Shown here piece by piece: positions 48,226-57,551 of a DNA stretch of 64,000 nt. Position 1 is the first letter of the stretch, and each line of letters starts with the position of its first letter. The position numbers and the translations under genes are program-made. Origin of the DNA: Opisthocomus hoazin (Eukaryota > Chordata > Aves > Opisthocomiformes > Opisthocomidae). The notes under the pieces are model-generated. The model saw only the letters and a program-made list of their open reading frames with translations. It had not been told where the DNA came from and searched no databases. Location of the stretch: assembly GCF_030867145.1 (NCBI RefSeq), contig NC_134414.1:65631397-65695396 (forward strand), given 5' to 3'.

Positions 48226-49720
48226 AGGCATAATTTAGGAAAATGTCCTAAACTATTACTTAATTGAGTGGCAAATAAGTCCTAGGTGACCCAGTAAACA
48301 AAACTCCTCCAGTAAAGCCTGATTCCTGCTCCCTTCCCTGCTTGAAGTTCACCAGCAGTTTACAAGAGCAGCTGGACGCCTCCCCCTCTTCATGAAGGGA
48401 GATGAACAGTCAACTTCTCTGCAAGCTGTCAGACTACAAGCCTACGTACGCTTTAGAAACCGAGCCTGGTATTTTGTTGTTTGAATTCTATGGTCCACTA
48501 ATAAGGTTTGAAACTTGTATTAAAGCTGCAGTGGAAGTGGCACTGAGAATGCTGATCTCCCAGAGCAATGAGGAAAAGCGAGATCTACTCTTTTTTTAAT
48601 GTTTATCTCTTTGTTTTCATTAATAAACTAACCTGTCATGATCTGTTCCAGCAATCTTCACTTGAAGTACTGTTAACCTATTGAGCCATAATACATATTT
48701 TATTTTACGACAAAACTACCATAATGACTGAAATATTTGCAGCATGCTAGTAATGGCTTTGCTGTTTGATTACACTCCATTTCATATCAATAACTTATTA
48801 GTGTAATTTTACAACAAGTGTGAATAACAAACATATACCTTAAAGCAAAAGCTGGGGGAACATGAGTATTTCTCATGAGAAAAAGTTGGTTCTGAGGTTC
48901 ATGATATTTTGTTGGTAAAATAACATAGCTTTTAATATTTTGTTCACATTCTAGCTGCACAAACTGAAATACTAGAAGATTATAAGGCAAAGAAATCTAA
49001 TAACTATAATGTCTGACAGAGCCTGAAAAGCAGTGATTCCACTAGGAAGATGCAAGTTCTGATATGCGAGGGCATGCAGTGGTAAAGATTAGTAAATACT
49101 GTAAAAATTTGCAAACAAAGAAACAAACATTGATATGAACATGTGGAATATTTCTTTTTTTAAAGGACAAATTAAACATTCTAAGAAAAATATATAAAAC
49201 CTTTGACTGCTGTCAAAGCACTAAAAGGGAGAGGAAGGCAAATTGGATCAAGCAGTCATTCCCAACTGATAGACCAAAAAACTTCTTTATTTGGTGGACA
49301 ACCAGTAGAATTACATATTTTCCTGTCAGGGGTCTTGCAAATCATCTTAGAAGCCATGTTCTAGTACATAGCCTGTGACATCTCCCACTCTCCATCACAA
49401 TCTTCCAGTACTCACAGCTAAGCAATTATAAGGCAACCAGATGATTTGTATTTAGTCTTTTGAAAATTATTAAGAAATAAAATCATTATTAAATTAGTAA
49501 TTACTTGTCCTTATAATGCTATATTAAATGCCACATTATAAATGAATTTGTATTTTACAATTTTATTACAAAATTATTACTTTTTTTTCTTGTAATGACA
49601 TTTTACAGGGACTTCAGTAGTCGGGTGAGCAATACACTTCCGAATTTGCCTGAAGCAGGCTTTATCTAGAGAAGTTCATCTTCATTCCTTCACATTATCC
49701 GTGTTGATTAAAATCATGAA

Positions 49721-50472
49721 ATAAGAGTGGCCACACTGACTCAGGCTGGAGGTCCCTTCAGCCCAGTACCCGGTCCTTGGCAGTAACCAGGGGAGGATGC
49801 TCAAGGAAGCATGGAAGAACAGGACAGACATGTAGGCTGTTTCTCTTGGCCAATATACACTCCATCTTTTTGTGGCCTGTACACTTAGTGGTTTATAAAC
49901 ACTTAACAACTTGCTACTTGACTAAGAACCATGAGGTCTCTAACCCATAAATTTTTAGTAGCCACAACATCTCATGAAAACGGATCCTGCAGATTAACTA
50001 TACTGTATGCAAAGGTATACATCCAGTTTTTGTTTGCTGCATGATAGGTTTTGTACTGGAAGATACAGAGAGGAACTCATTCCTATTCACCTTCAGCACG
50101 CAACTCATCCATTTACCGACTTCTGCCTTATCCCCCTCTTTTCTTTCCTTTCCAGACTACTTCCAGAGTCCCAGTTTACTGAGACATCCAAGAACTTGCT
50201 CATCTTTGTAGCTCTTCTCTGAAATTCTTCTAATTCTGTTTTTCTGTTTCTCCTATCTGGACATTTTTTTGTATTCTTCCCTTTTTGAGATTAAGCAAGC
50301 AGAACTGTATATAATGAACCATGGAGATGTGGCATAATGATGTTCTGTCTTATTCTCATACCTTCTGCTAATAACTCCTAACAGTTAATCTGGTTTTTGA
50401 CCTCTGTCAGGCACTGATTTGATGTTTTCATCAAAATATCCAGCAAAATCAAAAATGCCATTTCTGAGTACA
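49721..50472 (-). mobile_element. Ancient CR1 LINE relic, ~750 bp
   Basis: Although heavily diverged, the order of blocks follows the reverse complement of an old reptile-type CR1. The 3' end is ATAAGAGTGGCCACACTGAC followed by AGCCCAGTACCCGGTCCTTG. Then come GCCACAACATCTCATGAAAA with CTGCAGATTAACTATACTGT, and TTATCCCCCTCTTTTCTTTC. Next are GTAGCTCTTCTCTGAAATTC, TTTTGAGATTAAGCAAGCAG, GTTCTGTCTTATTCTCATAC and TAACAGTTAATCTGGTTTTT. Each matches its counterpart in turtle/crocodile-like CR1 at the expected spacing. No reading frame survives. It predates the young CR1 copies here by a wide margin. Confidence 0.75.
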
Positions 50473-50857
50473 TGTACATATATGTATATATACATATTAT
50501 TATGTGTCATATATAAGATACTCTCTTCCTTTGCCCTCATTTCCCTGAATCATTTAGTATTATCTGAAACCTCTTACCTTGCCACATCCCCTTCTCCAGG
50601 CACACGCACATGTCCCAGCATGAATCCGTGCAGAACTCATTTATCACTTCCTCCCATTTAAAGAGCTGAAAACGTATTTCTGTGCTGTTTCCTATGCCAA
50701 CCAATTACTTGAACATGAGCCACCAGCATCCCCTGGCAGCAGAGACGGCCAACAGCAGCCGGGGCTGCACCAGCAGGAGCACAGCCAGGAGATCGGGAAG
50801 CGTGGGTCATCCCCTTCTGCTCAGCACTCACTAGACCACAATGAGATACCATCGCCA
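50473..50857. other. Spacer between two old CR1 relics
   Basis: Contains a short TA/CA-rich run (ACATATATGTATATATACAT) near 50,474, then unremarkable DNA that becomes GC-richer after 50.7 kb. No gene is recognised. Confidence 0.6.
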
Positions 50858-51110
50858 GTTTGGGAAAGACAGTACAGGAAAGACATCGGTAAACTGCAGC
50901 AAGTTCAGTGATGGTCAGGGCTGGAGCAGTGCTCTTGAGGAGAGCCTGGGGCAGGGGGCTTGTCCAGCCTGGGGCAGAGATGGTTTTGAGGACACCTCAC
51001 AGTCACCCCAGTGCCTATGGGGAAGTCATCGAGGAAATAGGAGTCAGATTCTCCAACGTGGTGTGCGGTGGGAGATTAAGAGACAATAGGCACAAGTTTA
51101 ATCTTCTCTG
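50858..51110 (+). mobile_element. Diverged CR1 LINE fragment
   Basis: Sense-strand blocks resemble the internal RT-to-3'-UTR junction of a second old CR1 subfamily: GGTCAGGGCTGGAGCAGTGC, CTTGTCCAGCCTGGGGCAGA, GGTTTTGAGGACACCTCACA, GTGCCTATGGGGAAGTCATC and GGGAGATTAAGAGACAATAG with GGCACAAGTTT. It lacks the tail and both natural ends. Orientation is opposite to the relic at 49.7-50.5 kb, so this is a separate insertion. Confidence 0.65.
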
Positions 51111-54100
51111 AAGCTTCACCTTTCTCTCAACCAAAAACATTTTAAAACCTGTGGACTGTCTGCACTGATTTAAAAACCAGTATGTTATGTCCATGCCTCA
51201 CAGTCTTTCAAGGCTCACAGAAAACAACTCCTTTATTTTCGAGGATCCAGAAGTCTTGGAGTCCCATTCTGAACTGGTTTTCACCTCACAATGACTTGCA
51301 ATTCCCCTTTGTGACTCCACTTTCCTGATCATATTTGTATTCCTTGCGAATTCATGGGCAAGGATAAGTAGAAGACTGACTCCAGGAGACATTATGGGGT
51401 AGTTATCTGGACAGGGCACATAGGTGTTAGGCATTCCATTGGTGTGATATGAGAAAAAAATAAAAAATTTATTTAATTTATTATTAATTAGGCCTAAGGG
51501 TTATTTTGGAGGAAATAAAATAGCAATTGAAAAGGCACGTTTTCTGATTTCCCAGTTCTGTCTGAACAGTAAAATATTTTGAGCATTTAATCAAATCAAA
51601 AAATCAAAGAGTATCTAGAAGGTCTTCCATGCAAAGATCTACTATTTTATTTTTCTACTACCAATTTATTTATCTAGAAAGAATGTTTTTCTTCTAATAC
51701 AAAGATCTAATTGTTAGGACTTCAGAATAATGAAATAATATATTTTCGTTGCTCTACAACTTCTAAGGTGTAATTTTTAACAGAAACGCTGGATATTCAA
51801 TGTACAGAATTAAGGACACAGCACTAGAAAGCTATAGAGTTATCCCACAAATTTTTGTTAAGGCACTACAATTTAGAGCAATGAATGATGTTTCAACCAT
51901 GTTTACATAGAGCAACAGTCACATCTAGTGGCCAGAAAGTTAATTACTTAGTCTATAGACTTTGCATGGCTAATCTGAAAGGCATTTTTTATATTGAGTA
52001 TCAGATGCCAATATTTTCTATTTACGTTGTATGCATCTTAATAAAATTTGAAATACCCATAGAAGGAAGTCACACATATATCTGTGTACAAATATACACT
52101 TTATAATTCTGAATTATGACAGCAAAAAATGCTACAACATTAATGAAGGAAAGAAGAAATTCAGAAGGCATTTAAAGATACTCACACAGGTAAAGAAACC
52201 TTCTTGATTTTGGCATGCAATGATGGCACTTATCAATCCAGTCAAATGTAAGATGTAAAATGGTAATATAGCCAGAATTATCAAGGATTTGAAGGTTTTA
52301 TATCCTTTAAAGCAGAAGGACTATCCTGAGGCTTGCCATATATGACAGCAAGCAGGCATGTACAATGTTTTATTAAACCAATCCTTCAGGGCACGTTAGA
52401 GCATATGGTTGAAAACCTTTCCTCTCTTGGCTAGCCCAGGTAAGTTGTTCTTTTGGTGGAAGAGAGATCTGCCTGGTAAAAGAAATGGAAATCTTCCCAG
52501 AGATCAGACTGGGGCTCCATGGCCAACACTCTGAAGGACTTCAGAAAAACTATACTGATTTCCTTGGCTCCCCCAGTGCAGCCACCTACCACGGCACCTG
52601 GCCTTCCTGACTGCTCCACGTAGGGCCACCGGTGCCTGAATTCCCAGTGAGGACTGATCAGCAGCATCCAGTCCTTGGGTTTCCCACGCAGAAGAGAGGA
52701 TATGGCACTACGGACAGACAGGGAACATCTCTGCTCCTCAGCCCAGCCCTATGCGGGATGAGCTGATGCTTCATCCGATGCTGACCTTGTCCTCTGGCCT
52801 CTCTTCAAGGGACAACACAGGCAGGAGGAGGCTGGACATGATACAACAACAGAGTCTTAGAGACAGGCAAGGAGATGAACGAGCTGCTAACAAGAGTCAG
52901 CCATCCCAGAAAGTGGTGAAAGTAAGCCCAACCACACAGACAGACGGAGCTTTGAATCAGATGCTCTCTCACAAGTCTGGGCACAGTTCATCCTGAACCA
53001 CCACACAGAACAACCCTGTATGGTCGGGTCTCCTTCCTAAGCCTGAGGACAGCCCTTCCAGGAAAGACATGCAACACCTACTGCTTTTCACATCAGCATG
53101 AGCTGTATTCTTTTGGTCTATATGATATTCCTTGAGCATCCCTTCCCCAAATTTCCTCTGCCTTATGGGGAACTGATCAATATCTCCAGGAGTGGAGAGT
53201 CTAACTATATGTAAACTACTTGGGGATTTGAGGTATGGGATCTGGGTAGTGCATCCAGAGTGTATGTTCTTGTTACAAGACTGCCAAGTACTCTTGTAGA
53301 GCGCAGTTCGGTAAAAACCAGCTACACTGCGCTAGAATGATATCCAACTTTCCTGGGAGCTGGAAATAAGCCACAGAACGAGTAGAGGGTAATCAAACTC
53401 CTTCCATTGTTCATGGGAGCTCTGCTTGACTCTTCCATATTTGAGGGCATTGTTTTCTAGGACATTAAATAAATCCAAGTGAAGCAGGTCATTCCTGGGT
53501 CAGGCATACTTTCTGGGTCAAAAGCAAAGAGAAAAGTTCTGAATCACAGAGTTTCTGTTAATAAGAACAAAGTAACAGTAAAATAAGACATGCCAATGTG
53601 CATTTGTAGCATTGCCAGCATGAAAGGTTGCACTTAGCCTTGTCTAATTTACTCTCCTATCATGCTTCATTCAAAGATGACCCAGGAGTCACAGATATCT
53701 TCAGTAGTAAATATAGCATGAGTTCCAGCTGTTCTTGATAGCTCTTTTCTTAAGAAGTGAATGAGGAAAGAAAGGTTGTTCCTTTTAGGCTTGCATTGAA
53801 TTTGACATGACAGTTAGGGGCATTTGCCCACTGCTGGTGCAGCATGTGGCATCAACACAACAGGTAGCAACAGAAGGTGTTGTGCTGAGGTGCATGGAGG
53901 AACAACCCCCGAAACCTGCCACAGACCTACTGACCGCGACAATCATTCACATTTACTTGTTCTGAAGCACGAGACCGCACTGGAGAATGAAGCCATGTGG
54001 GAGACACACAAACAAAACACAGATCCAGCAAGTAGTTTTTGCTGTCTTGTTTGTAGATGTTTCCTTTTCTCTGTCTGAAGGCACAGCACTATGTCCATGA

Positions 54101-54360
54101 TAAAAGACACAGCGGATAGAACACAGCCAGAAACATCACTCATCTTGACTGGCATGTGTGAACACGCTCACGAATCACATGAGATGTCCAAGGCACCCGA
54201 GCTTCTCACACAGCCTTTGGATGAGCTCCATTATTATGAAGCCATACATTAAAAGCTCATTTTAAACTTTATCATACATGACTGGCATTAATTGCAACAA
54301 TGCACAGAGAAAGAAAACTGATTAATTTTTAGTGGATGTCCATATTTTTTCACCTGACCT
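51111..54360. other. Gene-free unique DNA
   Basis: No exon, RNA gene or repeat is recognised. The part from 51.4 to 52.3 kb is strongly AT-rich. The part from 52.4 to 53.0 kb is moderately GC-rich with open frames on both strands (about 80 codons) that resemble nothing known. Confidence 0.55.
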
Positions 54361-54785
54361 TCACAGAATCACAGAATCACAGAATGTTCAGGGTTGGAAG
54401 GGACCTCTGTTGGTCATCTAGTCCAACCCCCCTGCCGAAGCAGGGTCACCTACAGCAGGCTGCACAGGGCCTTGTCCAGGCAGGTCTTGAATATCTCCAG
54501 AGAAGGAGACTCCACAACCTCCCTCGGCAGCCTGTTCCAGTGCTCCGTCACCCTCAGAGGGAAGAAGTTCTTCCTCATGTTCAGACGGAACTTCCTGTGC
54601 TTCAATTCGTGCCCGTTGCCCCTTGTCCTGCTGCTGAGCACCACTGAAAAGAGTTTGGCCCCATCCCCCTGACACCCACCCTTGAGATATTTATAAGCAT
54701 TTATAAGGTCCCCTCTCAGCCTTCTCTTCTTCAGGCTGAACAAGCCCAGCTCCCTCAGCCTTTCCTCATAGGACAGATGCTCCAG
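54361..54785 (-). mobile_element. CR1 LINE, 5'-truncated, young copy
   Basis: An antisense CR1 of about 425 bp. It begins with a clean tail (TCACAGAATCACAGAATCAC), then GTTGGAAGGGACCTCTGTTG, AGTCCAACCCCCCTGCCGAA, CTCAGAGGGAAGAAGTTCTT and GACAGATGCTCCAG, where homology ends. Close in wording to the copies at 7.1, 10.3 and 34.1 kb, so the same young subfamily. It lies about 700 bp from a cluster of solo LTRs. Confidence 0.96.
54450..54785 (-). pseudogene. CR1 ORF2 C-terminal fragment
   Basis: About 111 codons of CR1 ORF2, open from the truncation point ([18 protein letters not shown]) to the native stop after LDKALCSLL. Includes [20 protein letters not shown] and [11 protein letters not shown]. 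Only the extreme C terminus remains, without any catalytic part. The open frame continues into flanking DNA by chance. Confidence 0.88.
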
Positions 54786-55468
54786 CATTTTTGCTCCACA
54801 AAACACTGGTGGTTGAGACAACACTACCATAAAAGTCAATCACCTGGAAAACAGAAAACCACAGGCCTTTATCGTGTATGGGACCTCGTAATTTTCTCCT
54901 GTGCTTCCTTTTCTATGGTCAGTCCAGGATGTCACATAACTGTCTCTATGACCCCGAAGAGAGACAGCAATATCCCTACTCCAAGCTACTAACATGTTCA
55001 AGTAGGCCTTAAAAAAAAAAAAAAGGAAATTTCTTACAAGATGTAAAAAATTGCTACATATTGTAACTAGTTTGTATGAGGTTTGTAGCTGCCTCTGCTT
55101 TAAAATGGATGTACACTTCAACTGAGTTTTTGTGGCACTGCATGGTGCACAACAACAAAGATTGATTTAAGTGGGGGATACAGACACCACTATCTTCAAG
55201 GAAAGAGCTGCTCCTGTTTGGAGAGGTTTCTCACAAAAATCATCTCTTATATTAAAGGAAATTCACAGTAACTTCTCTTACCTTGATGCATATTTCTTTT
55301 TCTTTTCTTCCAGAACAAGCTAGTACTTACAGCATATTCCCTAATCCTGACTACTGGAATCCAATAACTCTGCCGATTTCCTATTCATGTAAGCCAAAGA
55401 AAGCTACCTGGTGTTCAGATTTGTCCCTTACAGAGACAAGAGTTAGAACTTCAGAGCTCAGATCCTGT
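54786..55468. other. Spacer between CR1 and solo LTR
   Basis: No gene is recognised. Holds a 14-base poly(A) at 55,011-55,024 and otherwise ordinary AT-rich sequence. Confidence 0.65.
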
Positions 55469-55473
55469 CTCTA
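55469..55473 (+). repeat. Target-site duplication, left copy (CTCTA)
   Basis: CTCTA directly precedes the solo LTR and is repeated exactly after it at 56,575-56,579. A 5-bp duplication fits ERVL-type integration. Confidence 0.85.
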
Positions 55474-55879
55474 TGTCGTGGTTTAGCCTTGCTGGACATT
55501 AGGTGCCCACCAAGCCACTCCATCACTCCCCCTGCTCAACTGGACAGGGCAGAAAAAATACAATGAAAGGCTCATGGGTCAAGATAAGGACAGAGAGAGA
55601 TCACTCATCCGATGCCGTCATGGGCAAAGCAGACTCAACTTGGGGAAATTAGTTTCATTTATCACCAATCAAACCAGAGTAGGGCAATGAGAAATACAAT
55701 CAGATCTTAAAACGGCCTTCCCCCCACCCCTCCCTTCTTCCCAGGCTTAACTTCACCCTCAAATTCTCTACCTCCTCCCCCTGAGCAATGCAGCGGGATG
55801 GGGAATAGGGATTGTAGTCAGTTCATCACAACTTTGTCTCTGCCGCTCCTTCCTCCTCGAGGGGAGGGCTCCTCACACT

Positions 55880-56275
55880 CTGCCCCTGCTCCAGCATGGG
55901 GTCCCTCCCACGGGAGATAGTCCTCCATGAACTGCCCCAGTGTGGGTCCCTTCCACAGGGTGCAGTCCTTCAGGAACAGGCTGCTCCAGCGTGGGTCCCC
56001 CACAGGGTCACAAGCCCTGCGAGCAAACCTGCTCCAGCGTGGGCTCCTCTCTCCACGGGGCCAGAGGTCCTGCCAGGAGCCTGCTTCAGCACAGGCTCTC
56101 CACGGGGTCACAGCCTCCTTTAGCCATCCACCTGCTCCAGTGTTGGCTCCTCTCTTCACGGGCTGCAGGTGGATATCTGCTCCACCGTGGACCGCCATGG
56201 GCTGCAGGGGGACAGCCTGCCTCACCATGGTCTTCATCACGGGCTGCAGGGGAATCTCTGCTCCAGAGCCTGGAG
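55880..56275 (-). repeat. Minisatellite-like repeats within the solo LTR
   Basis: Imperfect units of roughly 30-60 bp, seen on the plus strand as CTGCTCCAGCGTGGGYYCC followed by a CACGGGGTCACAG- or CACGGGCTGCAGG-type half. They recur from GCCCCTGCTCCAGCATGGGG to CTCTGCTCCAGAGCC. The array is GC-rich and opens long frames in many registers. These (up to 180 codons on the minus strand) are artefacts, not genes. Confidence 0.8.
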
Positions 56276-56386
56276 CACCTCCTCCCTCTCCTGCTTCACT
56301 GACCTTGGTGTCTGCAGAGTTGTTTCTCTCACATATTCTCACTCCTCTCTTCTGCTGCAAATGCTGTTACGCAGGGTTTTTTCCTT

Positions 56387-56394
56387 CTTAAATA
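56387..56394 (-). promoter_or_regulatory. TATA-like box of the solo LTR
   Basis: TATTTAAG on the minus strand, about 180 bp from the LTR 5' end, where the U3 promoter of a retroviral LTR is expected. Whether it still drives transcription is unknown. Confidence 0.45.
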
Positions 56395-56574
56395 CATTAC
56401 CCCAGAGTTGCTGCCACCCTCACTGATGGTCTTGGCCTTGGCCAGTGGCGGGTCTGTCTTGGAGCCAGCTGGCATTGAGTCTGTTGGATACTGGGGAAGC
56501 TTCTAGCATCTTCTCACAGAAGCCACCCCTGTAGCCGCTCCTGCTACCAAACCTTGCCACGCAAACCCAGTACA

Positions 56575-56579
56575 CTCTA
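56575..56579 (+). repeat. Target-site duplication, right copy (CTCTA)
   Basis: Exact partner of the CTCTA at 55,469-55,473. Confidence 0.85.
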
Positions 56580-56950
56580 TTTTAGTTCAGGCTCATCTAT
56601 AATAAAAAGCATTGCCAAAAGATATTGTAAAAGTGGTTACAGGAAAATTTGTAAATATTCTTTGTTGGCTTATTGCATAGTTTCTGGCTAAGAATATGTA
56701 GTTTGAAATGCCTCATATATTTAGTTCTAAATGAACAAAGCATTTCTCAGATAAAAGCTCCTGATTTCCATCGTAGGGAATATGAATATAATTCATATAT
56801 GCATGCAGACACATGATACATTCTTCAGCCTTTCCAAGATGGGGCTTTAGATTTTAAGCAGATATAGGAAATTTTCAGAAACAACTTGTAAGGATGTACG
56901 ATTTACATTCCATTATAAATAAGCTTGAATCACTGTGCTTAAATCTGTAA
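56580..56950. other. Unique spacer between two solo LTRs
   Basis: About 370 bp of AT-rich DNA with no retroviral coding sequence. This shows that the two LTRs are independent insertions rather than ends of one provirus. Confidence 0.75.
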
Positions 56951-56955
56951 TAGTG

Positions 56956-57546
56956 TGTGCTGGTTTTGGCTGGGATAGACTTAATTTTCTTCCTAGCAGC
57001 TGATACGGGGCTATGCTTTGGATTTTTGCTGATAACTGTGTTGATAACACAGTGATGCTTTAGCTGTTGCTGAGCAGTGCTTGCACAGTGTCAAAGCCTC
57101 TTCTGCTTCTCACATTGCTCCACCAGCGAATAGGCTGGGGGTGCACAAGAGACTGGGAGGGGACACAGCTGGAACAGCTGACCCCAACTGACCAGAGCGA
57201 TATCCCACACCGTATGACATGTGCTTAGCAATAACAACAGCAGGGAAGAAGGATGAACGGGATGTTCGAACTGATGGCATTTGCCTTTCCCAGTAACCGT
57301 CAGGTGTGATGGAGCCCTGCTCTCCCGGAGATGGCTGAAGACCAGCCTGCTGATGGAAGTAGTAAATAAATTCCTTATTTTGCTTCGCTTCCGTGAGCAG
57401 CTTTTGCTTTACCTATTAAACTGTCTTTATCTCAACCCACGAGTTTTCTCACTTTTACCCTTCTGATTCTCTCCCCCATCCTGCTGGAGGGCAGTGAGCG
57501 AGCGGCTGTGTGGTACTTAGTTCCCTACTGGGGTTAAAACATGACA
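56956..57546 (+). mobile_element. Solo LTR of a second endogenous retrovirus family, sense
   Basis: A 591-bp LTR beginning TGTGCTGGTTTTGGCTGGGA and ending GGGGTTAAAACATGACA. Internal landmarks are GCTGAGCAGTGCTTGCACAG, AATAGGCTGGGGGTGCACAA, GGGACACAGCTGGAACAGCT and CTTCTGATTCTCTCCCCCAT. Flanking bases are TAGTG and CAGTG, a 5-bp target-site duplication with one mismatch. Candidate poly(A) signals are AATAAA at 57,365 and ATTAAA at 57,415. No viral genes adjoin. I recall this family as abundant in neoavian genomes. The 3' terminus (GGTTAAAACATGACA) resembles that of the neighbouring LTR, suggesting related retroviruses. Confidence 0.88.
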
Positions 57547-57551
57547 CAGTG

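Larger units (their letters stand above)
34890..49720. other. Gene-free unique DNA with scattered fossils
   Basis: No exon or RNA gene is recognised. Open frames reach about 150 codons (for example 40,493-40,954 plus) but resemble no known protein. Items separable from the background are MIR- and L2-type relics, one CpG-rich patch, an A/C-rich run and a TA/TG array, all listed separately. A pyrimidine-rich stretch lies at about 37.97-38.25 kb. GC-richer segments at 42.5-43.3 and 47.2-47.7 kb hold nothing identifiable. Confidence 0.5.
55474..56574 (-). mobile_element. Solo LTR of an endogenous retrovirus (ERVL-type), antisense
   Basis: A 1,101-bp LTR on the minus strand. It begins TGTACTGGGTTTGCGTGGCA (at 56,574) and ends CTAAACCACGACA (at 55,474), so it has the canonical TG...CA termini. 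Exact 5-bp duplications (CTCTA) flank it. No gag, pol or env lies on either side, so it is a solo LTR left by recombination between the two LTRs of a provirus. Its interior holds a minisatellite-like series of CTGCTCCAGCGTGGG units. A TATTTAAG box lies about 180 bp from the 5' end. The termini match an LTR family that I recall as common across bird genomes. Confidence 0.9.

Noticed and set aside
55818..56360. 180-codon open frame on the minus strand, with further long frames on the plus strand
   Set aside because: They lie entirely within the GC-rich tandem units of the solo LTR, and every register is open there. The periodic composition explains them.
55474..57546. A single provirus bounded by two LTRs
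   Set aside because: The LTRs are in opposite orientation, differ in sequence and length, have different target-site duplications, and enclose no viral genes.
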